Shown here piece by piece: positions 53,766 to 62,479 of a DNA stretch of 64,000 bases. A model generated the notes under the pieces. The model did no database searches and was not told the origin of the DNA. It was given only the letters and a program-made list of their open reading frames with translations. Source of the DNA: Myxococcales bacterium (GTDB taxonomy: Bacteria > Myxococcota_A > Polyangia > Nannocystales > Nannocystaceae); contig JAAZXR010000010.1 in assembly GCA_014240065.1 (NCBI GenBank), positions 27,119-91,118 on the forward strand, in the 5' to 3' direction. The position numbers and the translations under genes were made by a program. Position 1 is the stretch's first letter, and each line of letters opens with the position of its first letter.

Positions 53766-54698
53766 ATGGAACGAACCCCATGGGATCCCGAAGGCGTCGA
53801 AGTCCGGCTCAATGAAGCCGGACAACTCGCCGATCCGAACGCCGCCGAGCGACTCGATCTGCGCGAGCTCTTCGAACAGCTCGTCACCGCCCGAGTCATC
53901 GACAATCACCTCACCCATCTCGGCCTCCCCATGTGGGCCCCCTCCTCTGGAGGCGAGGCCCCCCTCGTCGCTCTCGGCGCCCTCCTCCACGATGAAGACT
54001 GGGTGTTCTCGGGCGGGCGGGATATCCCGCTGGCCTTGGCGCGAGGCGTTCAGCTCACCGAGGTGCTGCGTCAAGTCCTCGGACTTGGAGGCGCCCGCGT
54101 GCGCGTCCAAGCCGGCGCCTGCGCCGTCGGATCTTCGGAGCACAATCTCGTGCCCCCCACGGAATCGATGGGGCTCCAGGTCGGGATGGCCACGGGCTTC
54201 GCTCACGCTCAAAAGCTCGGGCGGGCCCCTGGAATCACGGTCGCGACCTTCGGCGAAGGCCTCACCACCGTGGGCGCCGTTTCGGAGGCGCTCGCCATCG
54301 CGGCCGCACAAAATCTCCCGCTGGTGTTCTTGTGCAAGAGCCAACTCTGGCCAGACGCGCCTCCCGCGGAGGCGGGCATCTTTGGCGATCCGGTCCAAGC
54401 GCGCTGCTCCACCATGGGCATGTGGGCGCGCAGGGTGGACGGCGCCGACCTCGTCGCGGTTCACGACGCCTTCGACACGGCGTGCGCGCGCGCGCGCGAC
54501 GGCCTCGGCCCGTGCATGGTGGAGTGTGTGATCACTCCGTTGCACCGCGCTCCGCCGGCGCATCGTGATCCCGTGGAGCGCCTGCGCCGATTCCTTGAGG
54601 GGGCGGGCAAGTGGACCCAAACCTCCCACGACATCGTCGAAGCCAAAGCGAAGAGCAAATTCCAAAAGGCGCTGCACGAACTCGGAGTCGATCAATGA
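53766..54698 (+). CDS. 2-oxoacid dehydrogenase E1 alpha-like subunit, diverged active site
   Basis: 310 residues, shorter than normal E1 alpha (about 320-410). The overall fold lines up with the branched-chain/pyruvate E1 alpha family (GGEAPLVALGALL, then LALARGVQLTEVLRQVLG, then TFGEGLTTVGAVSEALAIAA). GEG for GDG is known in branched-chain E1 alpha. However, the metal/thiamine motif that normally ends in NN reads CKSQ, and the HRxGHHSTSDD phosphorylation/active-site loop is replaced by HRAPPAHRDP. Both changes fall in thiamine-diphosphate binding. It is therefore either inactive, or specialised. First gene of the operon; it overlaps E1 beta by ATGA. GTG 53763 is an alternative start. Confidence 0.8.
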   Translation: MERTPWDPEGVEVRLNEAGQLADPNAAERLDLRELFEQLVTARVIDNHLTHLGLPMWAPSSGGEAPLVALGALLHDEDWVFSGGRDIPLALARGVQLTEVLRQVLGLGGARVRVQAGACAVGSSEHNLVPPTESMGLQVGMATGFAHAQKLGRAPGITVATFGEGLTTVGAVSEALAIAAAQNLPLVFLCKSQLWPDAPPAEAGIFGDPVQARCSTMGMWARRVDGADLVAVHDAFDTACARARDGLGPCMVECVITPLHRAPPAHRDPVERLRRFLEGAGKWTQTSHDIVEAKAKSKFQKALHELGVDQ

Positions 54699-55660
54699 CC
54701 ACGGTCCTCGAACAGCTCGCCACTGTGGTCGCGGAGTTGCTCCACGAGGACGCCCGCCGCGTGGTGTTGGGCGAGGACGTGAGCGACGGTGGCATGCTCG
54801 GGCTCACCCGCGCCGCGCTCGCTGACGAGACCCTCGCGCCGAGATTACTCGGGCTCCCCTTGACCTCCACCGCCGGCCTCAGCCATGCCGCGGGGCTGGC
54901 CATTGGCGGCGCGCGGCCGATGGTCTTGATGCCTTCGGCATCGGCGCTCGTCGAGGGGCTCGCTGCGTTGCGCGAGACCACCCGGTTTTCAAAGCGCTAC
55001 GACACGGAGCGCTCGTTGCCGCTGCTCATCGTCGCACCTTGCGGCCCTGGCTTCGGGCTCGGTGGCGACGCCGCCATGGACGCGGTCTCATACCTGACGT
55101 GCATCGACGGCCTCCGCGTGCTCGTCGGGGCGGAGCCGTCGGAGTTTCCGGCGTTGTTGCGGGCCGCCGCCGCCTTTGACGCTGGTGAATCCCCCACGGT
55201 GCTCCTGTTTCCGCGGAACCTGCTCCTCCGGGAGATGGATCCGAGCACGGACGAGGAGCTTGACGACGCCATCGACCAAGTCCGCACGCTTGAGCATGGC
55301 GACGAGCTCACGGTGTTTTGTTGGGGCGCCGCCGTCGAGCGGGTGCAGCAGGCGGCGCAGCGTGCCGAAGCGTCGACCCGCGTGACGGATCTGGTCTCGC
55401 TGCAGCCGCTCGACCGCGACGGGATCCTCGAGGCCGCGCGCGCCACAGGCCGCGTCGTCATCGTGAGCCCGGGCGCGCCCTCCAACGGGCCCTCGTGTCA
55501 AATTGCCGCGCTGCTTGCGGACGAGGCCATCTTGCATCTTGACGCCCCCGTGAAGCATCTCTACGGGCGCACCGGCGACGTCGAAGCGCGCCACGAACAC
55601 GACCTGATCCCGAGCATCGACGCCATCACCTCGACGCTCAACGCGACCGCGACCTACTAG
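54695..55660 (+). CDS. 2-oxoacid dehydrogenase E1 beta-like subunit, diverged active site
   Basis: 321 residues, E1 beta/transketolase-like fold with VVLGEDVSDGGMLGLT at the N-terminus and a C-terminal transketolase-type domain (ELTVFCWGAAVERVQQAA, LVSLQPLDRDGIL). In canonical E1 beta a Glu in the TPxxE region activates thiamine, but here the segment reads LPLTSTAGLSH with no Glu at that position. The later HSQSPE segment with its active-site His is replaced by GLGGDAAMDA. With the changes in E1 alpha, the pair looks catalytically altered. Its start overlaps E1 alpha by ATGA. A 37-base gap separates it from E2. Confidence 0.8.
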   Translation: MTTVLEQLATVVAELLHEDARRVVLGEDVSDGGMLGLTRAALADETLAPRLLGLPLTSTAGLSHAAGLAIGGARPMVLMPSASALVEGLAALRETTRFSKRYDTERSLPLLIVAPCGPGFGLGGDAAMDAVSYLTCIDGLRVLVGAEPSEFPALLRAAAAFDAGESPTVLLFPRNLLLREMDPSTDEELDDAIDQVRTLEHGDELTVFCWGAAVERVQQAAQRAEASTRVTDLVSLQPLDRDGILEAARATGRVVIVSPGAPSNGPSCQIAALLADEAILHLDAPVKHLYGRTGDVEARHEHDLIPSIDAITSTLNATATY

Positions 55661-55697
55661 CGTCACCCGCTCCGGTGACCACGAAAGCACCCCTCCC

Positions 55698-57011
55698 ATG
55701 CATGAATTCAAACTCCCCGAGATCGGCGAAGGTGTCGTCGAAGGTGAAATTGTCCAGTGGCTCAAACAACCGGGCGAGCGCGTCGTGGCCAATGAGCCCT
55801 TGGTGGAGGTGATGACCGACAAGGCGACGGTGGAGATCCCCTCTCCTACGACCGGGACGGTGCAAGCCCTGAAAGCAGGCGAAGGCGACATCTGCCCCGT
55901 CGGCGACCTCATCGCGCTCATCGAGGAGGGCGACGCGCCCGCGGAGGCCGCGGCGCCAGCACCAGCCGACGGCGCCGGAGGGGGCGCCGGCGATCACGAG
56001 ATCCCCGCGACCCCGGCGGCCCGGGCGTTGGCCCGAGAGCGCGGCATTGAGCTGAGCTCGATCACCCCCAACGCCGGCGGCCGTATCACCAAGCGAGAAG
56101 TGCTCGCCCATGAACCGCGAGCGCCACAGGCGGCGACCCCTGCCGTCGCCGCCACCGTCTCGGCGACCCCCGCCCCCTCGCGCGGGACGCCTCGCGCGGT
56201 CGTTGAAGCCGCCCCGGTGGCGGCGAGCCCCGCTCGCGGTTCCGCGACGCTCGCGGCGCGACCGAGCTCGCCTCCGCCCATGCGCGTCGGGGACCTGAGC
56301 GATCGCCAAGATGAGACCATCCCGTTCCGAGGGATGCGACGTGTCATCGCCGACGGGCTGGTGCGCTCCTACTCCACCGCCGTGCACTACACCTACGTGG
56401 AGCAGATCAACGTCACCCGCCTGGTCGCGCTCCGCAAGCAAGCCAAGGCGGCCGCGGCAGAAGAGGGGGTGTCGCTGACCTACCTCCCGTTCATCGTGAA
56501 GGCGACGCTCCACGCCCTCCGCAGGTACCCCATCGTCAACGCCATGCTCGACGAGGACGCCAAGCAGATCGTCATGAAGAAGCGCTACCACATCGGTGTA
56601 GCGACCGCGACGGAATCCGGGCTCATGGTGCCCGTGCTCCAAGACGCCGACCAACTCTCCTTGCTCGACATCGCGCGAGAGGTGCGGCGACTCGGCGAAG
56701 GCGCGCGTTCGGGTCAACTCTCGCGCGACGAGCTGTCGGGGAGCACCTTCACCATCACCAGCCTCGGCACCATCGGTGGCGTGCTCGCCACGCCGATCTT
56801 GAATCACCCCGAGGTGGGGATCATGGGGGTTCACGCGATCCGCAAGACTCCAATCGTCAATGAACGTGACGAGATCGTGGTCGGCCACATGATGAATCTC
56901 TCGGTCTCCTTCGATCACCGGGTCGTCGACGGCTTTGAAGGCGCCTCCTTCCTCCAAGAAGTGAAGCGCTACCTCGAGAATCCCAACCTCCTGCTGCTCG
57001 CGAGCATCTAG
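55698..57011 (+). CDS. Dihydrolipoamide acyltransferase (E2)
   Basis: 437 residues. The N-terminal lipoyl domain carries the lipoate Lys in VMTDKATVEIPSP. A Pro/Ala-rich linker and an E3/E1-binding domain (about 100-140, ATPAARALARERGIEL and GGRITKREVL) follow, then a second linker. The C-terminal catalytic domain ends with the active-site motif SFDHRVVDGFEGASFL. Everything looks functional. It transfers the acyl group from E1 to CoA. It follows the two unusual E1 genes in one operon. A small GC hairpin (57011-57028) lies between this gene and E3. Confidence 0.93.
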   Translation: MHEFKLPEIGEGVVEGEIVQWLKQPGERVVANEPLVEVMTDKATVEIPSPTTGTVQALKAGEGDICPVGDLIALIEEGDAPAEAAAPAPADGAGGGAGDHEIPATPAARALARERGIELSSITPNAGGRITKREVLAHEPRAPQAATPAVAATVSATPAPSRGTPRAVVEAAPVAASPARGSATLAARPSSPPPMRVGDLSDRQDETIPFRGMRRVIADGLVRSYSTAVHYTYVEQINVTRLVALRKQAKAAAAEEGVSLTYLPFIVKATLHALRRYPIVNAMLDEDAKQIVMKKRYHIGVATATESGLMVPVLQDADQLSLLDIAREVRRLGEGARSGQLSRDELSGSTFTITSLGTIGGVLATPILNHPEVGIMGVHAIRKTPIVNERDEIVVGHMMNLSVSFDHRVVDGFEGASFLQEVKRYLENPNLLLLASI

Positions 57012-57075
57012 AGCCCCGTCGCGGGCTCGCGACCCCGGCGCCCCTCCAACCACGAACCTAACGAGTGAAACACCC

Positions 57076-58491
57076 ATGGCTACCATCAAGAAACACGCAG
57101 TCGTCATCGGCGCCGGAACCGGCGGTTACCCATGCGCCATCAGGCTCGGACAGCTCGGCGTCGACGCCATGCTCGTCGAGAAAGACAAGCCCGGAGGCGT
57201 ATGCCTTAACTGGGGATGCATCCCCTCCAAGGCGCTGATCTCCGCGACCAAGTTGGCCCACAAGGCCTCCCACGCGTCCAAAATGGGCCTGAAGTTCGAA
57301 CAACCCGAGGTCGACATGAAGACCATGCAGGGCTGGAAATCCGGGATCGTCAAAAAGCTCACGGGGGGCGTCAAGAGCCTCGTCAAAGGGAACGGGTGCG
57401 AGTACGTCACGGCCACCGCGGAGTTCCTCGATCCCCATCGCGTCAAGCTCACGTACCCCGGGAAGAAGGCCGATGACATTGTTGAAGCGAAGCACTTCAT
57501 CGTGGCCACGGGATCTGTCCCCATCCAGATCCCCGGCTTCGAGATCGACCAAAAGCGCATCGTCGACAGCACCGGCGCCCTGGAGATCGACTACATCCCC
57601 GAGGAGATGGTGTGCATCGGCGGCGGGATCATCGGCCTCGAGCTTGGGCAGACCTTCCAGCGCCTCGGCACGAAGCTCACCGTGCTCGAGGGCCTCGATC
57701 GAATCCTCGGAGCCTGCGACGCCGACACCGCGCAAGTCGTCGCGCGCCAGATCAAATCGGACGGCGGTGAAATCGTCACCAACGCCATGGCCACCGGGTG
57801 GACCGAGCGCGACGGCAAGGCCTGGGTTGAGTTTAAGACCAAGGACGGCGAGAAGCGAGAGGTGTCCGCCGACGTGGTCTTGGTCGCCGTGGGCCGCCGC
57901 CCCGTCGCCTCCGGCTTCGGTCTGGAGAAAACCGGCGTGAAGGTCAGCGACCGCGGATTCATCGAGGTCGACGACCAGCTCCGCACGAACGTTCCCCACA
58001 TCTTCGCCGTCGGAGACGTGGTCGGCGGCGCCATGCTCGCCCACAAGGCGAGCCACGAGGGTGAGCTTGTCGCCGAGATCGTGCACGGAAAAAATCGAGT
58101 CAACGACGTCCGCAGCATCCCTAACGTCGTGTTCACGGAGCCAGAGATCGCTTCGGCGGGGCTCGGTGAAGAGGAGGCGAAGGCAGCGGGTCACGAGCTC
58201 AAGATCGGCAAGTTCCCGTTTGCCGCGAGCGGGAGAGCCATGGCGATCCAGGAGACGACAGGCTTCGTCAAGGTCCTCACCGACGCCAAGGACAACCGCG
58301 TCCTCGGGATTCACATCGTAGGTCCCGAGGCCAGTGACCTGATCTCCGAGGGCTCGTTGGCCATCGAGATGGGGGCGTTCGCCGAGGACATCAGCTTGAC
58401 GATTCACCCGCACCCGACGCTAGGAGAGGCCGTGATGGAGGCCGCCAAGCACGCCATCGGCGAGGCGGTCCACGTGATGAACAAGAGCTGA
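57076..58491 (+). CDS. lpdA: Dihydrolipoamide dehydrogenase (E3)
   Basis: 471 residues, FAD enzyme reoxidising dihydrolipoamide. FAD motif VIGAGTGGYPCAIRLGQLG (a GxGxxG variant), the redox-active disulfide GVCLNWGCIPSKAL, the NAD-binding GGGIIGLELGQTF and the C-terminal base motif HPHPTLGEAV are intact. It ends the E1 alpha-E1 beta-E2-E3 operon, 65 bases after E2, and should be shared with the complex's lipoyl domains. The convergent phosphofructokinase gene ends 4 bases away. Confidence 0.95.
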   Translation: MATIKKHAVVIGAGTGGYPCAIRLGQLGVDAMLVEKDKPGGVCLNWGCIPSKALISATKLAHKASHASKMGLKFEQPEVDMKTMQGWKSGIVKKLTGGVKSLVKGNGCEYVTATAEFLDPHRVKLTYPGKKADDIVEAKHFIVATGSVPIQIPGFEIDQKRIVDSTGALEIDYIPEEMVCIGGGIIGLELGQTFQRLGTKLTVLEGLDRILGACDADTAQVVARQIKSDGGEIVTNAMATGWTERDGKAWVEFKTKDGEKREVSADVVLVAVGRRPVASGFGLEKTGVKVSDRGFIEVDDQLRTNVPHIFAVGDVVGGAMLAHKASHEGELVAEIVHGKNRVNDVRSIPNVVFTEPEIASAGLGEEEAKAAGHELKIGKFPFAASGRAMAIQETTGFVKVLTDAKDNRVLGIHIVGPEASDLISEGSLAIEMGAFAEDISLTIHPHPTLGEAVMEAAKHAIGEAVHVMNKS

Positions 58492-58495
58492 TCCC

Positions 58496-59581
58496 TCACA
58501 GGCTGAGCACGTTCTCAAGACGCCGCATCATCGCGACGCGTCGTTGCGTCACCTTGGACGTCCCGTCATGCAGGCGCGCGGTCTCTGCGAGCACCTCCGC
58601 GAGCGGAACGCGGGACACATACGGATCCTCGGTCGGGCTCCCTTCCCCTTGGAATGGCTGCCACGCCATCATCTCATCGGCCCCTCCCCCCTCCAGCGTC
58701 CGGATCGCGGCGAGGGCGAAGCGCCCCGCGATCATCCGATCGCGATAACTCGGGCTCCCCCCGCGAACGAGGTGCCCGAGGATGGTGGCGCGGACGGAGG
58801 CCCCGCGGTAGCTCGAATTATCGAGGCGATCTTGAAGCGCCTCAACGATCGTTGACGTCGGCAGGCGAACTCCCTCCGCCTTGATGATCAGCGCGCGCTT
58901 CTTGCCGCGGTTCGGATGCAGACTCCGCGTGACCGTATCCCCGAGTTGAGCGAGGACCTCAGCATCTCCCCGACCTTGCTCTCGAAACATCACCGCGTCC
59001 GCCTCCACCGCGATGGCGCTCGCCATCGCTAGATACCCGCAGTCGCGGCCCATCACCTCCACCACGAACGCGCGGCGATGGGCGCTCGCGGTGTCGGAGA
59101 TCCGATCGCAGGCCTCCACGATGGTGTTGAGCGCGGTGTCGACACCGATGCAGATGGAGGTAGCGCCGATGTCATTGTCGATAGACGCGGGGATCCCAAC
59201 CACCCGCACGCCGTGTTCACGGCCGAGCTCGTGCGCCCCAGTGAGCGACCCATTCCCGCCAATGACCACCAAGCCGATGTCGCCGTTGAGCCGTACGGCA
59301 GCTCGCGCGCGTCCCTCGCTCGTCAAGAAGACGTCGCTTCGCGCGGTTCCAAGCGCAGACCCCCCGAGCCGGGACAACCCCTCGATTTCGGGGATCGGCG
59401 CGAGCCCGCCTCCATCTCTCCGAGTGAGGGGGCGCGTGCGTCCCTCGACGAGGCCCTCATATCCATCGCACACCCCGATCACCTCGACACCTCGACTCGC
59501 GGCGATTTTTACCAGTCCACGCAGCGCAGCGTTCATGCCCGGCGCGTCCCCACCCGACGTCAAGATCCAAATCGCATCCAT
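58496..59581 (-). CDS. pfkA: 6-phosphofructokinase
   Basis: 361 residues, glycolytic PFK. Clear motifs are ILTSGGDAPGMNAALRGLV at the N-terminus, IPASIDNDIGAT with the catalytic Asp of the xxIDND loop, and VEVMGRDCGYLA. The nucleotide/Mg loop usually written GGDGS reads IGGNGSLTGA, an Asp-to-Asn change at a Mg-ligand position, so catalytic efficiency or phosphoryl donor might differ. The first Met is placed at 59581, preceded by TATGCT ending 7 bases upstream; upstream ATGs at 59593 and 59602 are possible. Confidence 0.92.
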   Translation of the reverse strand: MDAIWILTSGGDAPGMNAALRGLVKIAASRGVEVIGVCDGYEGLVEGRTRPLTRRDGGGLAPIPEIEGLSRLGGSALGTARSDVFLTSEGRARAAVRLNGDIGLVVIGGNGSLTGAHELGREHGVRVVGIPASIDNDIGATSICIGVDTALNTIVEACDRISDTASAHRRAFVVEVMGRDCGYLAMASAIAVEADAVMFREQGRGDAEVLAQLGDTVTRSLHPNRGKKRALIIKAEGVRLPTSTIVEALQDRLDNSSYRGASVRATILGHLVRGGSPSYRDRMIAGRFALAAIRTLEGGGADEMMAWQPFQGEGSPTEDPYVSRVPLAEVLAETARLHDGTSKVTQRRVAMMRRLENVLSL

Positions 59582-59588
59582 CGCTATC

Positions 59589-59594
59589 AGCATA
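59589..59594 (-). promoter_or_regulatory. Predicted -10 box of pfkA, leaderless geometry
   Basis: TATGCT on the minus strand, 7 bases before the ATG at 59581. If real, it excludes the upstream ATGs at 59593 and 59602 as main starts. Confidence 0.35.
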
Positions 59595-59623
59595 CCCCGC
59601 ATCGACTCCCAGATCTGCGCGGA

Positions 59624-59653
59624 CCTTCACGCGCCTTCACGCACCTTCGCGCA
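59624..59653. repeat. 10-base tandem repeat
   Basis: Three tandem copies of a 10-base unit related to CCTTCACGCG in the intergenic region upstream of the SUKH-protein gene. Noncoding in either frame as far as can be seen. Confidence 0.75.
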
Positions 59654-59680
59654 CCGCGCCCGCAGGGCGCCCCCCCCGCA

Positions 59681-59751
59681 CAGCTGCGCGCCCTCCCCTA
59701 GGAGACGCAGCTGCGAGCCCTCCCCTAGGAGACGCGGCTGCGGGCCGTCCG
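59681..59751. repeat. 27-base tandem repeat
   Basis: Two nearly identical 27-base copies (59681-59707 and 59708-59734; one mismatch) and a partial third (59735-59751). Each copy contains CAGCTGCG and CCTCCCCTAGGAGACG. They lie 50-120 bases upstream of the GTG at 59801 and could be a regulator-binding array. Confidence 0.8.
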
Positions 59752-59788
59752 CTTCAAACAACAAAAGACACGCCCTCGCCTCCTTCGC

Positions 59789-59794
59789 TATGGT
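59789..59794 (+). promoter_or_regulatory. Predicted -10 box, leaderless geometry
   Basis: TATGGT ending 6 bases before the GTG at 59801. An AAGACA sequence lies 18 bases upstream as a weak -35. Confidence 0.35.
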
Positions 59795-59800
59795 GCGCAG

Positions 59801-61981
59801 GTGAACATCGGCCCCGCCATGGAAGCGCTCGCCCGCGAGCTCGGTCTCGCGCAGGCCGCTCTCGAAGTAGAACTTCATCGGGCGCTCGTCTATGCGGCGA
59901 CCGCTCATTATCCGAATCGCGAGCTGCGCTTGGATTTTTCGGAGTGGGGATTTGAGCTCTCTCAGGTGTTTCGCGTGGTCGAGCGATCGACGTCGCCAGG
60001 TGAGCTGAGTCGAGCCTCCCTCCAAAGACTCGGGTTCGAATGTGCGCTCGGCGAGAAACTCATTCTTCCGCTCATCTCGCACACCGTCGACCTCGACGAA
60101 GTGCCCAAGGAGGTCGTGATTCGCGGGCCCGTGATGCCATTCGAAGAGATGGTGACCAAGCGCGTGCTGACCCGATGGCTCTCTCGTGAAGGCGCGGCGC
60201 GCCTCCGCGAGACCTCTCCTGCCCGCATCTACGTCCCCCGCGACCCCTGCGATAGGCTCTCGCGCAATTACTCCATCTCAACCGAGTCACCAGCCGCCAC
60301 GCTCATGGTCGGACGGGTCCTCTCCTTCACGCCTCGCGCCGACTCGCGCCTGCTCACCGCGCTCCGAGCGCTGGTCCAATCGCAACCCGAGGACGCACAG
60401 CTCGCGCTCGTCAGCGCGGGGGACGAAGACCCAGTGCGCCGACCGCTCATCCTCGTCCTTGGCCGAGTCCTCGCGTTTCATCACGTCGCGGACCTCCCCG
60501 TCGGTCCGCTCGATTTGGCGTCGTACCCGGCGCTCGTGGAATCCACTGACAACGCCCTCCAGCAGATCTGGTCAGACGTCCGGGCGCTGATCGACAGACA
60601 CCAACTCTTGGACGGCGACCCGGCCGCCCCCGCGAGCGATGACACCACGACGATCCGGCTGTTGGTCAACGGCGCCGACCACGACGCGCGCTTGGTGACC
60701 GGCCGCGTGGTCGCGTGTCCGAACCGCGACGACATCGACACGTGGGATCACCTCCGATACTCTGATCGTCTGACGCAGCTTCGTCGTGGCGGGATGACTG
60801 AATCACCGCCACTCGTCGCCGTCGAGGGCGAGACGATCAGCGTCGCCCGCGGTGGTACCCAGAACCTCCCACCGGAGGTGACCAGCGTCGCACCCATTCA
60901 CAAAGACAGGCGTGTGTTCTTGCTCCTCACCCCGCGTGACTCCTGGGATCCACCCGACCGAGAGCGAGACGAGCACGGGAACACGCTGTCCGTCGCCCCC
61001 CTCGAGCTCACAGACGACAACCCACACCTCGCCCTTGAGCCCTCTTTTCGCCGCCCGCAACCCCGTTGCCCCGCACGAATTCGGCGCGTGTTCTTGATCG
61101 ACGCGCTCCCTGATCAGACCGTCGTACCGATGGCCCGACCTCAAGGGCCGACCGGGGATACGGCGCTCCAGGCCTTCGATGAATTCCTCCAGTACTGTCG
61201 CCCCGACCTCGAAGCGGATATGCGCTTACGGCCTCCGGCGAGCCCAGAACAGATCGATCAGATGAGTCGAGAGTGCCTAGGGGATGTGCCCCTCAGCGCA
61301 GATCTCCAGCGCCTGTATCTCTGGCGCGACGGCCAAGAGCGCCGCTGGCCCCCGCTGTTCCTCTCAAGCCGGTTTTCGTTCGTGGGGCTCGAAGACGCAG
61401 ACCGGCTCCGCCCTCAGGTAGAGCGTCGCTGGCGCGCGGTGCCCAACGACGTACCAGACGGCTGGATCGTCTTGGGACGCTCTCCCTCCGACGACTATCT
61501 CATCGTCGAGCGCGGCGGCCACGGGCGCGTGCTGGCCATGCTCCATGACGGTGAGCCTCAAGAGCAGATTTGGGCGATCAGTGACAGCCTGATTCACTTC
61601 CTCCACGAGGAGTTTCGCACCCGGATCCAGACCCACGAGGCGCCATGCATGCTCGCCGAACGGCTCCAGTTTGACGAGCGTCGCCTGCGGCGCCTGTCGC
61701 TCCAGTCGCTTCGTCGCACCAATCTTGAGGCGGCCCCACGGGGTACTGTCATCGTGATCCGCCAACCCTCCGACACCTGGCGAGCCTACGCCCGCATGAT
61801 CCCCGATAGGATCGCGTGGATTTGCGCGAAGGCGCCATCGAAGGAGGCCGCGCTCGCGCTGCTCGACGACGGCGTCCATCGCCGCCCCCGCACGGAGTGG
61901 CAGGTTGGAAATCCAGATGACTTTCGGCACCTCGACGGCAAGTGCCACGCCTGGGCCGGCGTCATGAGGATCGCTCGCTGA
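59801..61981 (+). CDS. Large protein with C-terminal SUKH (SMI1/KNR4)-like domain
   Basis: 726 residues, soluble. The C-terminal part (about 480-605) fits the SMI1/KNR4 (SUKH) fold: helix-start LPLSADLQRLYLWRDGQERRW (as LSADL...LWRDG), then SRFSFVGLEDA, then DGWIVLGRSPSDDYLIVE and WAISDSLIHFL. SUKH domains are frequent immunity proteins against polymorphic toxins and also occur in regulators. The N-terminal 470 residues are unrecognised; the first 80 (VFRVVERSTSPGELSR) resemble helical adaptor domains placed before effectors, but only weakly. Start GTG 59801 follows TATGGT by 6 bases. No toxin gene is next to it. Confidence 0.65.
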   Translation: MNIGPAMEALARELGLAQAALEVELHRALVYAATAHYPNRELRLDFSEWGFELSQVFRVVERSTSPGELSRASLQRLGFECALGEKLILPLISHTVDLDEVPKEVVIRGPVMPFEEMVTKRVLTRWLSREGAARLRETSPARIYVPRDPCDRLSRNYSISTESPAATLMVGRVLSFTPRADSRLLTALRALVQSQPEDAQLALVSAGDEDPVRRPLILVLGRVLAFHHVADLPVGPLDLASYPALVESTDNALQQIWSDVRALIDRHQLLDGDPAAPASDDTTTIRLLVNGADHDARLVTGRVVACPNRDDIDTWDHLRYSDRLTQLRRGGMTESPPLVAVEGETISVARGGTQNLPPEVTSVAPIHKDRRVFLLLTPRDSWDPPDRERDEHGNTLSVAPLELTDDNPHLALEPSFRRPQPRCPARIRRVFLIDALPDQTVVPMARPQGPTGDTALQAFDEFLQYCRPDLEADMRLRPPASPEQIDQMSRECLGDVPLSADLQRLYLWRDGQERRWPPLFLSSRFSFVGLEDADRLRPQVERRWRAVPNDVPDGWIVLGRSPSDDYLIVERGGHGRVLAMLHDGEPQEQIWAISDSLIHFLHEEFRTRIQTHEAPCMLAERLQFDERRLRRLSLQSLRRTNLEAAPRGTVIVIRQPSDTWRAYARMIPDRIAWICAKAPSKEAALALLDDGVHRRPRTEWQVGNPDDFRHLDGKCHAWAGVMRIAR

Positions 61982-62041
61982 GGGGCGTCGTGGTCGGCGG
62001 CGCCCCAACAAAGAGAGCGCGACCGGCCCACACCCGAGCCG

Positions 62042-62473
62042 TCACCGCGCGTCGTCTGTGCCCGTCGTGTCCGTGGGGTTGCGATCTGTAGGCTTGGTGG
62101 CGCTGTCGGTCACCGCTTTTTTGGTGGTCTCCACGACCTCGCCCACCTCTTTGGTCACGTCGGTGAGCGCCTTCGTGGTCGCGCGCCCCACCTTTTTGGT
62201 CGTCTGCTTGGCCTCCGAGAGGGCCTCTTTCGCGCCGCCCGTGACCACGTCACCTAGCCGCCCGACCTCCTTGCCGACCGTCTTTCCGGTCTTCTCCACG
62301 GCCGAGGGGGTCTCCCGCGGGAGCAGGCCAAAATGCCACGCCACGGCGATCCCCAGGGCAATTCCAACCCCCAAGATCATCCCCTTGAGGAGGCTCTTGA
62401 GCACTCGAAATCCGACATATGCGATCAAGACGAGGCTGACCGCCACAACGATCATGATCTGATTTTCGGACAT
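62042..62473 (-). CDS. Small membrane protein with helical Lys/Thr-rich tail
   Basis: 143 residues. Two hydrophobic segments (MIVVAVSLVLIAYVGF and GMILGVGIALGIAVAWHFG) are followed by a long Lys/Thr/Glu-rich amphipathic helix (about 60-125) like those of YtxH/apolipoprotein-like proteins, and a Thr/Asp tail. Function unknown; it may stabilise membranes under stress. Start ATG 62473 is supported by TTGTGG-17-TAGCGT ending 6 bases upstream. Confidence 0.65.
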   Translation of the reverse strand: MSENQIMIVVAVSLVLIAYVGFRVLKSLLKGMILGVGIALGIAVAWHFGLLPRETPSAVEKTGKTVGKEVGRLGDVVTGGAKEALSEAKQTTKKVGRATTKALTDVTKEVGEVVETTKKAVTDSATKPTDRNPTDTTGTDDAR

Positions 62474-62479
62474 GAGACG

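Noticed and set aside
53766..54698. GEG instead of GDG taken alone as proof of a dead E1 alpha
   Set aside because: GEG occurs in branched-chain E1 alpha, so only the NN and HRxGHHST losses are used as evidence.
57058..58413. Long minus-strand open frame opposite lpdA
   Set aside because: No domain evidence and fully overlapped by a canonical E3 with FAD and disulfide motifs.
59627..60082. Minus-strand frame over the 27-base repeats with LLGEG units
   Set aside because: Repeat-derived, Leu/Gly/Glu-rich, overlaps the SUKH gene start and lacks homology signals.
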